Shown here piece by piece: positions 8,864 to 17,340 of a stretch of 64,000 bases of DNA; within the stretch, counting starts at the first letter, position 1, and every line of letters begins with the position of its first letter. The translations under genes were made by a program, and so were the position numbers. Below the pieces are notes generated by a model. The model saw only the letters and a list, made by a program, of their open reading frames with translations, was not told the DNA's origin and searched no databases. Where the stretch lies: the NCBI GenBank assembly GCA_017428155.1, contig JAFRRJ010000053.1, positions 62,001 through 126,000 of the forward strand, read 5' to 3'. This DNA is from Clostridiales bacterium (lineage in GTDB: Bacteria; Bacillota; Clostridia; Saccharofermentanales; Saccharofermentanaceae).

Positions 8864-9820
8864 TCAATAAGAATACTTATCAGTTACCTTAAGAGTATCA
8901 TCAGCCCTTGTGTAGATCAGCACATCTTTGCCGAATATAAGATACGGCGTCTCACGGCGGTTCTTCTCAAACATCTCTTCCGCCATTTTAAGTATCTTCT
9001 TCCTGAGCTTTTTGTCATTGACCTTTGTATAAAGCACGATATCTTTTGTCGGAACACAGACCATAATGTCATCATCTAACAGTTTTGCAACGTCCCGCCA
9101 TACGTTTAACAGACAGATGCTTTCCGCCTCAAAATTCCCGCCGCATGTTATGAGGTAAATGCCCTTTTCGTTCGTCTCGAAACTCCTGTAAACGATGTCC
9201 CTCGAAAGATTTTCAAACGTGATCTTCTGAAGCTCATCCACAGTCATGCCCTCAGGCAGCATAGGATATCTGATATACGTGAAAGCACTGCCCAGATCCT
9301 GAACGAACATTCCGACGAACTTGTCCATAAACCTGAGCATTACATACTGGTCATCATAATCATTCGAATTCGGCCCCGCTGCAAGCAGTGAGATCTCCTT
9401 TGCCGGATCCTTTGCCCAGTTTTTCTTCACGCGCGGATATACTTTTTGCGCATCGAAAACATAATCATCGCTGAATCCGTCATTGAACGGCCCGTCCTCC
9501 GGCGAATGCGTCCACTCAAAATCACATATATCGCCGTTCTGCTTAATGAACGCCTTTATTCTCTCCAGAAAATCAAGGCAATACGCACTGTAAGAATACT
9601 TCGCGAAAACACGTATCACCGGCCGCTTCCCGGGCTGCGCCTCACCGGCCTGTCCGCTGGAAATATAGTCCAGATAGTCATTGATCTTATCCTGAAGGAT
9701 CGTTGCATGCTCAACCCTGAATCCGTAAAACCATTCAAGATCATCACAGATTTCCAGAATAAACTTATCCCCTTCGATATATGTAATATCAATAACATTA
9801 CGATCCCTTACAGTTGACAT
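8864..9820 (-). CDS. DUF6572-like N-terminal domain protein
   Basis: The N-terminal 60 residues resemble DUF6572 (VIDITYIEGDKFILEICDD... then an EHATILQDKINDYLDYI helix). The middle and C-terminal part (ICGGNFEAES..., DDDIMVCVPTKDIVLYT) looks like a DUF1444/YtpQ-type alpha/beta domain, which is a weaker match. The function is unknown and the protein is likely cytoplasmic (no signal peptide or membrane segment). I chose the ATG at 9820 because AGGAG lies 7 nt upstream; the frame is open to 9880. It converges with the HAD gene with only 15 nt between the stops. Confidence 0.75.
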   Translation of the reverse strand: MSTVRDRNVIDITYIEGDKFILEICDDLEWFYGFRVEHATILQDKINDYLDYISSGQAGEAQPGKRPVIRVFAKYSYSAYCLDFLERIKAFIKQNGDICDFEWTHSPEDGPFNDGFSDDYVFDAQKVYPRVKKNWAKDPAKEISLLAAGPNSNDYDDQYVMLRFMDKFVGMFVQDLGSAFTYIRYPMLPEGMTVDELQKITFENLSRDIVYRSFETNEKGIYLITCGGNFEAESICLLNVWRDVAKLLDDDIMVCVPTKDIVLYTKVNDKKLRKKILKMAEEMFEKNRRETPYLIFGKDVLIYTRADDTLKVTDKYSY

Positions 9821-10049
9821 GATGCATCTCCTCTGATGATAAAACCCTTTTTCCGCCAACCCCTGCACCACTGAACGCAACTCTCCGTTGTCAGTGACAG
9901 TTATAGCATCTCATAAATCGGGCCATTCATAAATAGCTGCGTTTAGTTTACGGGCGTGGAACTGAAAAGACGTGACAACTGTTTTGTAGATAGAGATTAT
10001 TACTTATTTTTTCTTTACCCGGAACAGCTCTGTTCTGCGAGCTTCCCGC

Positions 10050-10075
10050 TTGTCGGAATTTGTCGTATTTTGTCG
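10050..10075 (+). repeat. Three TTGTCG direct repeats with 10-bp spacing
   Basis: TTGTCG occurs at 10050-10055, 10060-10065 and 10070-10075, exactly one helical turn apart. The array ends a few bases before where the -35 of the -10 box at 10100 would fall. It looks like an activator-binding array. Confidence 0.5.
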
Positions 10076-10111
10076 CGAAAATCTAACAAAGGATCGGCAT
10101 ATAATCCGGAC

Positions 10112-10894
10112 ATGGAAATACATGAACCGTACATCCCAAAAGAATATCTTGCGCTGAAGATCAATTATATCAAGCAGCAGCTTTCAGAACTGCCTGAAGT
10201 AAAGCATAAAACCCGTAAGATACACGGCAAAATGACCGAAGTATATATAACCGGTACCAACGTGTATTCATTTGCCAACAAAGCATGTGAAAGAACAAGA
10301 ACAATTTACTTTCAGCGTGAAGACTATTTGCGTGAGCTTTCAAGACTCGAAGGTCTTTGGAACAGTGCATTTAGAGGTCAGCCACCTGTTGATATCAAAC
10401 CGCAAAAGATCATAAGAAAGCTATACAAAAGCACTGAAGATTCAGTAGTTATAGACAGAAAGTTTTTCGATAGTCTCAAGAATGATGCCGATCCCAATTA
10501 CCGTGAAAACAAAACGTTTTTCTACAACGGGACATATTACAGATCAGCGGCGGAAGTAGAAATAGCAAGGTTTTATACAGAACAAGGCATTCCATTTAAA
10601 TATGAACCTGAAATCTGGCTTAAAGGATTAAAGTACCCTATCTATACCGATTTTGTTCTTTGGATTGAAGAACTTGATCTGTGCAAGTTCCATGAACACT
10701 TCGGAATGAAGAATTCTGCAAACTATAATCGTATAACCGCAACCAAATACATCAATTACTCCGAAGCCGGACTACAGCCCGAATTAGACATATTTTACAC
10801 ATACAATGCAGACGGAGTTCCATTCGATCCCAGACAGCTACATACCAAACTCAATTCTGTGATTTACAACTCACTGTTTGTTACTAATCCGTAA
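10112..10894 (+). CDS. PD-(D/E)XK nuclease-like protein
   Basis: The 260-residue protein has an N-terminal helical part and a C-terminal domain with the pattern of restriction-endonuclease-like folds: YRSAAEVEIARFYTEQGIPF (Glu), then IYTDFVLW (Asp) and CKFHEHFGM (Glu/His). I know this pattern from families of unknown function in Firmicutes. I chose the ATG at 10112: TATAAT (10100-10105) ends 6 nt before it, which suggests a leaderless mRNA. The frame is open from a GTG at 9956, but that start has no SD and the extra 52 residues look non-conserved. The role is unknown; a nuclease activity is inferred only. Confidence 0.7.
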   Translation: MEIHEPYIPKEYLALKINYIKQQLSELPEVKHKTRKIHGKMTEVYITGTNVYSFANKACERTRTIYFQREDYLRELSRLEGLWNSAFRGQPPVDIKPQKIIRKLYKSTEDSVVIDRKFFDSLKNDADPNYRENKTFFYNGTYYRSAAEVEIARFYTEQGIPFKYEPEIWLKGLKYPIYTDFVLWIEELDLCKFHEHFGMKNSANYNRITATKYINYSEAGLQPELDIFYTYNADGVPFDPRQLHTKLNSVIYNSLFVTNP

Positions 10895-10949
10895 ATCCCA
10901 TTGCTTCTATTCAAACAGAGTTACAGTGTAACGGCGTGCTAAATCTCTT

Positions 10950-11105
10950 CCAACAAAAACGCAAAAAAAGTTGGAGCAAAAGTCGGAATCAAGCTAATTC
11001 CAACATTTTCTCCAACAAAAACGCAAAAAAAGTTGGAGCAAAAGTCGGAATCAAGCTAATTCCAACATTTTCTCCAACAAAAAACGCAAAAAAACTGGAA
11101 GAAAA
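10950..11105 (+). repeat. 62-bp tandem direct repeat, about 2.5 copies
   Basis: Units begin at 10950, 11012 and 11074 (period 62). The first two are identical by eye and the third is partial and diverged. Each full unit contains two small inverted repeats: TCCAAC/GTTGGA around an A-rich loop, and GGAAT/ATTCC. No coding sense is convincing. It lies between the nuclease-like gene and the glnA terminator. Confidence 0.9.
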
Positions 11106-11119
11106 TGAGCAACAGCCAA

Positions 11120-11162
11120 ATTTTAACAAAAAGGCCGCAATCACGTGAATGTGACTGCGGCC
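11120..11162 (-). terminator. glnA terminator
   Basis: On the minus strand GGCCGCAGTCAC pairs with GTGATTGCGGCC (12 bp, one G-U pair) around a 6-nt loop and is followed by TTTTTGTTAAAA. This is a strong rho-independent terminator just after the glnA stop. Confidence 0.92.
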
Positions 11163-11182
11163 GGTTCATAACACCATAATTA

Positions 11183-12607
11183 TCACAGATCGTAGTACAT
11201 CTCGTATTCCATCGGAGTAGGCATGGAGACGTGGCGGCCAAGATCCTTGCGGCGGTTGGCGATCCAGAGGTTGATGAGTTCGATCGGGAATACGCCGCCT
11301 TCTGTGAGGAAGTCGTGATCCTTTTCGAGCGCTTTCAAGGCAGAACCTAACGACTTCGGAAGGCCTTTGATCTTTTTCTTGTCCTCTTCGGAAAGATTGA
11401 AGAGGTTGAAGTCGTAAGGGCCGAAGCCTTCTGCTTCAGGATCGATCTTGTTCCTGACGCCGTCAAGGCCAGCCATAAGGATTGCGGCATAGCAATAGTA
11501 AGGGTTGCATGTGGCATCGGGATTACGGAGCTCGAATCTCTTCTTGTCGGGCGTTTTAGCGTATGCGGGGATACGGATTACGGCACTTCTGTTAGCTGTC
11601 GCATAGCCGATGGTAACAGGTGCTTCGAAGCCCGGGAGAAGTCTCTTGTATGAATTCGTCGAAGGGTTCGAGAATGCGCAGATCGCAGGAACATGCTTCA
11701 GGATACCGCCGATGAAGTGCAGCGCAGTCTCGGACAGGCCGGAATAACCGTTCTCGTCGTAGAATACCGGCTTGCCGTCCTTGAACATCAGCATGTGAAC
11801 ATGCATGCCCGAACCTGCCTCGCCGTAGATGGGCTTGGGCATGAATGTCGCAGTCTTTCCTTCCTTGACCGCTTCGTTCTTGATGATGTACTTGGTGAGC
11901 ATCGTCTTGTCGGCCATCTCGGTCATGGGCGCGAACTCAACTTCGATCTCCATCTGGGCAGAGCCGACTTCGTGATGGTGATACTTGACCTTGATGCCCT
12001 GATTCTCCATGAGCATCGTTACGCGGCTTCTGTAGTCGTAAGCGATGTCCTGCGGGGGCGCGATGTGATAGCCGCCCTGGTGAGGAGTCTGGAAGCCCAG
12101 GCTTCCGAATTCGCCCGTATTCCAGAAAGCTTCGGCACCGTCCAAAGTAAAGCCTGAACTGTTGGGCTTGTTGGAGTACGTGACCTCATCGAAAACATAG
12201 AATTCGAATTCCGGTCCGAGTAAGAATGTGTCGGCAACGCCCATTTCCTTCATGTACTCTTCCGCGCGCTTGCTGACGTTTCTTGGCTCCTGGTTGAAAG
12301 GAATGTTCTCATCCTTGCCGATGATCCTGACGTCACCGATCATGGACAGAGTCTTGATCTCGCAGAAATCATCGATAGCAGCGCTCGAGAGATCAGGGAT
12401 AAAGACCATGTCGCTCTTCTCGACCGGAGCAAAACCGTAGTTGCTTCCATCAAAGCCGATACCTGCAGTCATAGTCGATTCAGTAAATCTCTCTGCGGGG
12501 ATGGTCAAATGGTGCCATCTGCCGTTTAAGTCGATCATTCTGAAATCGATCATCCTGATATCGTTTTCTTCGATGAAAACCTTCGCTTCTTCAAAGTTAC
12601 TTAGCAT
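11183..12607 (-). CDS. glnA: Glutamine synthetase, type I
   Basis: Makes glutamine from glutamate, ammonia and ATP; the cytoplasmic dodecamer is the entry point of nitrogen assimilation. Signatures: GFDGSNYGFAPVEKSDM near the N-terminus, the GSAQMEIEVEF metal-binding motif, the ATP loop KPIYGEAGSGMHVHM and NRSAVIRIP. The 474 residues exceed the ~440 of GSI-alpha. In the region where GSI-beta enzymes carry the adenylylated Tyr (NLYDL) this protein has NLFNL, so adenylylation control is unlikely. The SD GGAGGTG precedes the ATG. The leader holds a 14-bp hairpin (12633-12673), a possible control site. Confidence 0.96.
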   Translation of the reverse strand: MLSNFEEAKVFIEENDIRMIDFRMIDLNGRWHHLTIPAERFTESTMTAGIGFDGSNYGFAPVEKSDMVFIPDLSSAAIDDFCEIKTLSMIGDVRIIGKDENIPFNQEPRNVSKRAEEYMKEMGVADTFLLGPEFEFYVFDEVTYSNKPNSSGFTLDGAEAFWNTGEFGSLGFQTPHQGGYHIAPPQDIAYDYRSRVTMLMENQGIKVKYHHHEVGSAQMEIEVEFAPMTEMADKTMLTKYIIKNEAVKEGKTATFMPKPIYGEAGSGMHVHMLMFKDGKPVFYDENGYSGLSETALHFIGGILKHVPAICAFSNPSTNSYKRLLPGFEAPVTIGYATANRSAVIRIPAYAKTPDKKRFELRNPDATCNPYYCYAAILMAGLDGVRNKIDPEAEGFGPYDFNLFNLSEEDKKKIKGLPKSLGSALKALEKDHDFLTEGGVFPIELINLWIANRRKDLGRHVSMPTPMEYEMYYDL

Positions 12608-12632
12608 ATTCCACCTCCGCTAAAGTAAAATG

Positions 12633-12673
12633 AGCGCTGACCCGAAATGTTATTTAACGTTCAGGTCAACGCT
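12633..12673 (-). other. Long hairpin in the glnA 5' leader
   Basis: In minus-strand RNA AGCGUUGACCUGAA pairs with UUCGGGUCAGCGCU over 14 bp (two G-U pairs), with a 13-nt A/T-rich loop. It sits between the promoter and the SD, about 25 nt before the start codon. No U-run follows immediately. It may be an operator dyad or a regulatory leader; no GlnR box (TGTNAN7TNACA) is seen in it. Confidence 0.6.
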
Positions 12674-12678
12674 TATCT

Positions 12679-12706
12679 AGTAAAATCATAGCATAGGGTC
12701 TGTCAA
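12679..12706 (-). promoter_or_regulatory. Probable glnA promoter
   Basis: A perfect -35 TTGACA (12701-12706) and a weaker -10 TTTACT (12679-12684) are separated by 16 nt on the minus strand. The start would lie just at the upper edge of the leader hairpin. Confidence 0.5.
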
Positions 12707-12911
12707 AAAAACTTGTTCATGCAGGGGCAAAACGCCCTTTTTTCAACGCCAAAAGAAGCAATCTGCACAAGAATCCGTATCTTATCACCCAAAAGCATGA
12801 ACTTCACCAAATACAGGAACTTAACGAATCCTGCTTTTGTGGTTCTTCATTATTTAAGAAAAAACTCCGACAATGTAAAATAATAAAATCTTAAATGTGC
12901 AGGAGCTAATT

Positions 12912-14165
12912 ATGAAGGTTGAATTCGGCTACGGCAAAGGTGTACAGACAGTTGATATTCCCGATAAGAATCTGGATCAGGTCCTTGTTGCGAATGAGAT
13001 AGATCATGAAAGGCGCGGACCTGACGCAGTCGTCTATGCGCTCGAAAATCCCATCGGCTCGTCCCGGCTCAAGGACTTAGCTAAGCCCGGTCAGAAGATC
13101 TGCATTATCACGAGTGACATCTCGAGACCGATACCGAGCTTTGATGTTATACCTTCAATACTTGATGAACTGTATCTTGCAGGATGCAAGAAAGAAGATA
13201 TCTACGTTGTTTTCGCGCTAGGATCACACAGACCTCATACTGAGGAAGAGAAGAAAAAGCTCGTCGGGGAACGCGTATATAACGAGGTCAGATGCATCGA
13301 CTCCGATCCTTCCGACTGCATTCACATGGGTGACACTTCAAGAGGCACACCCGTCGATATAACAAGAAGCGTAGCAGAAGCTGATTTCCGTATCGGCGTA
13401 GGCAATATCGAATTCCACTATTTCGCAGGATATTCAGGCGGTGCCAAGGCATTGATGCCCGGTGTATCAACACCTTCAGCAATCCAGGCCAACCACCGCA
13501 TGATGGTTGACGAGAAGGCATGTGCCGGCAATCTGAACGGCAACCCCATTAGAGCCGACATCGAAGAGTCGGAGACATTCTGCCACTTAAGCTTTATCGT
13601 TAACCCCATCCTGGATGAGCATAAGCATATCGTTTACTGTGTTGCGGGCGATGTCACAGAAGCTCACAGAGCCGGATGCAAATATCTTGATCAGATGTAC
13701 AGAAAACCGCTCAAGAGAAGAGCAGACATAGTTATCGTCTCACAGGGAGGCGCACCGAAAGACGCAAATCTCTACCAGACACAAAAGGCTTTGGACAATT
13801 CCAAGTATGCAGTAAGAGACGGCGGCACGATAATCGTTATCGGCGCATGCAACGAAGGCCTTGGAAGCGCAAAGTTCGAAGAGTGGCTCACAACGGCACA
13901 GACCGCAGATGAACTTATCGAGAGAGTCGGCAAAGACTTCCAGCTTGGCGGACACAAGGCAGCTGCAATCGCAATGGTATTAAAGCACGCAAAGATCGTT
14001 CTTATCTCCGAGATGGATGATGACTTCGTAAGGAGCATCTTCCTGGAACCCGGACATTCCGCTCAGGAGGAATTTGATAAGGCGTACGCGAAGTATGGCG
14101 AGGATTGTTCGGTAATCTGCATGCCTTTCGGAGGTGCCACACTTCCGATGCCTCCCGAAGAGTAA
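12912..14165 (+). CDS. LarA-family racemase (nickel-pincer enzyme fold)
   Basis: Similar to nickel-dependent lactate racemase LarA (DUF2088 superfamily), which uses a tethered nickel-pincer nucleotide. Visible landmarks: TSDISRPIPSF (67-77), GSHRPHTEEE with His106, HYFAGYSGGAKALMPGV with His169 and Lys179, and NHRMM with His195. The 10- and 16-residue spacings equal those of LarA His174/Lys184/His200. The start at 12912 follows AGGAG by 6 nt; an upstream in-frame start at 12897 lacks an SD. No cofactor genes (larB, larC, larE) lie nearby, so the substrate (lactate or another 2-hydroxyacid) is open. Confidence 0.85.
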   Translation: MKVEFGYGKGVQTVDIPDKNLDQVLVANEIDHERRGPDAVVYALENPIGSSRLKDLAKPGQKICIITSDISRPIPSFDVIPSILDELYLAGCKKEDIYVVFALGSHRPHTEEEKKKLVGERVYNEVRCIDSDPSDCIHMGDTSRGTPVDITRSVAEADFRIGVGNIEFHYFAGYSGGAKALMPGVSTPSAIQANHRMMVDEKACAGNLNGNPIRADIEESETFCHLSFIVNPILDEHKHIVYCVAGDVTEAHRAGCKYLDQMYRKPLKRRADIVIVSQGGAPKDANLYQTQKALDNSKYAVRDGGTIIVIGACNEGLGSAKFEEWLTTAQTADELIERVGKDFQLGGHKAAAIAMVLKHAKIVLISEMDDDFVRSIFLEPGHSAQEEFDKAYAKYGEDCSVICMPFGGATLPMPPEE

Positions 14166-14195
14166 GGATCTCACTTTACTTAAGCTGACAGTGAT

Positions 14196-14236
14196 AAAAG
14201 AATGCGGTTGATACAACCGCATTCTTCATTTCTTTT
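14196..14236 (+). terminator. Terminator after the larA-like gene
   Basis: AAGAATGCGGTTG and CAACCGCATTCTT form a perfect 13-bp stem with an ATA loop (14198-14226), followed by CATTTCTTTTT. An A-run on the other side makes it potentially bidirectional. Confidence 0.92.
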
Positions 14237-14302
14237 TCACATGTTTGTCACACACTTAGTATTACAATTAACTCGTAGAAAGAGTTTTCGAGAGGAAAGA
14301 GA

Positions 14303-14926
14303 ATGGGTTGGGAAGCTGACGTACTGCTTTATCTGCAGGACAACATAAGATCGGACATTGCAGATCCGGTCATGTCTTTGATCACGCATACGGGCGATAA
14401 GGGAATAGCCTATATCGCTCTGATATTGATCCTGCTCATTATTCCGAAGACAAGAAGGATCGGGATCATAACCGCGATCAGCATTGCCGTTGAATCACTT
14501 CTTGCAAATGTGTTTATTAAAAATATAGTTGCAAGGCCGAGACCTTTTGATGCAATCGAAGGACTCGACGCCATTGTAAAAAAGCCTACTGATTATTCCT
14601 TCCCCTCAGGACATACAGGTGCGGCTTTTGCCTTGGCGGGAGCGTTGCTCTTTATCGCAATTCTGGGCTTGCCCGTGGCTGTTAAGGCAGGAAAGATAGC
14701 AAGGCAAAAAGCTTCAACAACACTTAAGCTTTTCGCCTCGTTCATGATGATCTATTCTGTCATCCTGGCTTTCACGAGAATGTATGTCGGAGTTCATTAT
14801 CCCACAGATGTAATGGGAGGTCTGCTTCTTGGAACAGGCACCGGCATTCTGGCATATTTAATCTATCATCTGGCTGTAAGGAAGATCTCGGAACGCAAAG
14901 CGAAGATCACGTCAGGTGAAGCTTAA
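14303..14926 (+). CDS. PAP2-family membrane phosphatase
   Basis: Integral membrane phosphatase of the type-2 phosphatidic acid phosphatase family, probably acting on lipid phosphates such as undecaprenyl pyrophosphate or phosphatidylglycerol phosphate. The three signature motifs are present: Lys73...ArgPro (80-81), PSGH (101-104), and RMYVGVHYPTD with His165 and Asp169. Four to five hydrophobic segments surround them. The SD GAGAGGAAAGAG precedes the ATG. The last 15 nt overlap the convergent GGDEF gene. The substrate is inferred only. Confidence 0.9.
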   Translation: MGWEADVLLYLQDNIRSDIADPVMSLITHTGDKGIAYIALILILLIIPKTRRIGIITAISIAVESLLANVFIKNIVARPRPFDAIEGLDAIVKKPTDYSFPSGHTGAAFALAGALLFIAILGLPVAVKAGKIARQKASTTLKLFASFMMIYSVILAFTRMYVGVHYPTDVMGGLLLGTGTGILAYLIYHLAVRKISERKAKITSGEA

Positions 14927-17218
14927 TCCTCTAACTGCTTTTTTCCTTATCTTCTCATCGTAAAGAAGTCTGTCTGCATTATTGATCGCATCGTAGAAAT
15001 CGACTTTGCCGCTTATCGTGAACTTGTATATGCCTGTACTCATCTCGATCGGATAAGGCTTATCCGACATCTCGTTGAAGCGCTGAGTGACATGCTCTAT
15101 CCTCTCCTTGATACCGTCCACATCACAATCTGCGCCGGTTATCGCGAGAGTGACAAATTCATCACCGCCGAAGCGTCCGATTATATCCGTATCTCTGAAT
15201 GACTCACGGAGAATATGTGCAATGGACCTTAATGCAAAGTCACCGTCATCATGTCCATACCGGTCGTTGACTGTCTTAAGGTTATCCATGTCTGCATAAC
15301 ATATGATCGCGACCTTGCCCTGATTAACAGGATCTTCGAGTTCTTTCTCAGCATTGGAGATAAAGCCTCTTCTGTTAAAAAGACCGGTAAGCTCATCCTT
15401 CTGCGCGATCTCTTCAAGCTTTGTATTATCCCTGATAAATCTCTCAAGCGAATTCTGCAGAGCCTGTTTTGCTTTATTCTGAGCCTCGATCATGTAAAGT
15501 GATCTCAGAGTTACGGACATCTGTGAAGCGATGGAAGACACGCTGAAGGAATTATCCATTCCGGTCTCGATCACGAACATACCGTAGAGGTCCGGACCTA
15601 CGAACAGCGGTGATACGAGCATCGAATGACGTTCACCGTTGTCTATCATCTCGTTATCGAAAATCTGCTCCGTGCGCAGCAGCTGCTGTTCATCAGGCAA
15701 AGTCCTTAAGCCCTTTTCATCGCTTATAGCTTTAAGAAGGATCGATGTCGGCATCTTCCAGTCAAAGACGCCCGGGTTCTGGATATTTCCCTGGAACAGA
15801 TAGAGCATGGACTTCCTGTATCCGATACCGCTGAGGCCGCCGAGGAGCTGTTCATACGGAATATCCGTATCGTTCTCGTTAAGGAGGATGTCACCGACCC
15901 TGCGGTTGACCAGTCCTCTCATTCTCTCACCGCGCCTTCTTGCCGAATTTGCAGGCAGGATACCTGAGAATGACAAACGTCTGAAATAGCTTGAGAAATT
16001 CTCATATATAAGCTCGCGTTCAGCTTTATCGGATACTGATTCAAGAGCCTTCTTCTCCATCGTAAGAAGGACATTAAAGAACTTCTCGCGAGTTGAGAGC
16101 ATAACAAATTCAGTTCTTAAGAGTCTGGAGAACTGATCATCCATATATCTGAACGCATCCTTTTTATCTCCGGCATTCAGGAAATCAATGTAGGATTCAA
16201 GGAAACCTACTATCTCGTCTGATATAGGGCCTGCATCAACATATATAGCAAACAGGTAGTTTTTGACTTCGTCGATAAACTTCGGCTTATCAATCTTGTC
16301 ACTGTCAAGATTAAATCTCCTGAACATCGCTTCGACATCAAGATCATCACATCCGCATGAGTTCCTGAGAACAAGATGTGTCTCAACGCTCATGTCTTTT
16401 AATGCCGTTCCGTTGATGTAGTTCTCGGCATTCATAACAGCCTTGTACGCCAGTGATGCAGAGCTTGCCTCGACAGTTGTAAGCGGCGGTTCCAAAGATA
16501 CTGCAAAAACATCATCGTCAAAACCCGCGGTCAGTATATCCCTTCCGGGAACAAGGCCGCGTTTTGCAAACACATTATATCCTCCGACTGCCATTGAGTC
16601 GTTCGCGAAAACTATGGCGTCAAGATGTTTGTTCTCATCAAGAAGTTTCTCTACTACAACTTCGCTTCCCATCGAGAAATCACCGTAGACGATCTTATTC
16701 TCATCAACCGGTATACCGTTCTCTTTCAGAACTCTCTTAAAGACATCGAGCCTTTCTCTTGCATCAAGGTTTGTAACAGGTCCTGATACATAACCGATAT
16801 CTCTGGCTCCGTGCTTTACGATCAGGTGATTCAATAGCCCCGTAAGACCTGAATCGTTATCAAATGTAACCGAATGGCATCCTTCAAAATCAGAGAAAAG
16901 ACAAACAACAGGAACATTCGGCATCATCTCTATGAAGCGCTTCTGGATCTCCTTTTCTGCTCTTGAGCATATTAGTCCCTGAAGTATATATACGATGTCG
17001 ACATTACGCTCTGTAAGGAGCTTGAATACGGTGTTGTACTGATATTCGAATTTCTTATCGGCATAACGGCTGTCCGTCTTTCCGATGTAGTGACCGGGAA
17101 ACACGAGCAGATTGGCATCCAGAGCTTTAGCAGCCTGTTCCGCACCTCTTGCAGCCTGGTTCGAGAAATAATTATCTATATCGTCAATAACAAAACCAAT
17201 ATTAAGTCTGCGGTCCAT
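14912..17218 (-). CDS. LacI-sensor GGDEF diguanylate cyclase
   Basis: The 768-residue protein is probably a cytoplasmic one-component c-di-GMP synthase. Residues 4-285 form a LacI/PBP1-type ligand-binding domain without the DNA-binding helix-turn-helix (NIGFVIDDIDNYFSNQAARG, FANDSMAVGGYNVFAKRG, TAGFDDD). An NSCGC motif follows at 286-290. A middle region (about 440-590) looks GAF-like. The C-terminal GGDEF domain (about 605-768) has the intact active site GGDEF at 684-688 and an RxxD inhibitory I-site (RDTD) upstream. No signal peptide or membrane segment is seen, so it may sense an intracellular sugar. It is similar in layout to the downstream-numbered GGDEF gene. Confidence 0.9.
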   Translation of the reverse strand: MDRRLNIGFVIDDIDNYFSNQAARGAEQAAKALDANLLVFPGHYIGKTDSRYADKKFEYQYNTVFKLLTERNVDIVYILQGLICSRAEKEIQKRFIEMMPNVPVVCLFSDFEGCHSVTFDNDSGLTGLLNHLIVKHGARDIGYVSGPVTNLDARERLDVFKRVLKENGIPVDENKIVYGDFSMGSEVVVEKLLDENKHLDAIVFANDSMAVGGYNVFAKRGLVPGRDILTAGFDDDVFAVSLEPPLTTVEASSASLAYKAVMNAENYINGTALKDMSVETHLVLRNSCGCDDLDVEAMFRRFNLDSDKIDKPKFIDEVKNYLFAIYVDAGPISDEIVGFLESYIDFLNAGDKKDAFRYMDDQFSRLLRTEFVMLSTREKFFNVLLTMEKKALESVSDKAERELIYENFSSYFRRLSFSGILPANSARRRGERMRGLVNRRVGDILLNENDTDIPYEQLLGGLSGIGYRKSMLYLFQGNIQNPGVFDWKMPTSILLKAISDEKGLRTLPDEQQLLRTEQIFDNEMIDNGERHSMLVSPLFVGPDLYGMFVIETGMDNSFSVSSIASQMSVTLRSLYMIEAQNKAKQALQNSLERFIRDNTKLEEIAQKDELTGLFNRRGFISNAEKELEDPVNQGKVAIICYADMDNLKTVNDRYGHDDGDFALRSIAHILRESFRDTDIIGRFGGDEFVTLAITGADCDVDGIKERIEHVTQRFNEMSDKPYPIEMSTGIYKFTISGKVDFYDAINNADRLLYDEKIRKKAVRGLSFT

Positions 17219-17340
17219 TATCCGCCCCTCCCCTCTTAACCATAGTTTTATAGTACCATGAAGACTTAAGGAGTAATTGCGGAAAAAATTGTGTATTCTT
17301 TAACAGTTAGTAAATAAAGTTCGATAAATTATTAACAAGC

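Noticed and set aside
8840..8888. Inverted GGTGACTG/CAGTTACC across the convergent gene ends
   Set aside because: The stem has a wobble, a 33-nt loop and no T-run; it could act as a shared terminator but evidence is too weak to annotate.
10950..11105. CRISPR-like array
   Set aside because: The units are contiguous tandem copies with no unique spacers and no cas genes nearby.
10936..11148. 70-residue reading frame over the tandem repeat
   Set aside because: It is Lys/Asn-rich, follows the DNA repeat, has no SD and ends in the glnA terminator; it is a by-product of the repeat.
11693..12157. Long antisense frame opposite glnA
   Set aside because: Shadow of glnA; no SD, no homology and full overlap with conserved codons.
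12724..12743. GGGGC/GCCC with T6 on the plus strand
   Set aside because: Only a 4-bp stem, and no plus-strand gene upstream that it would terminate.
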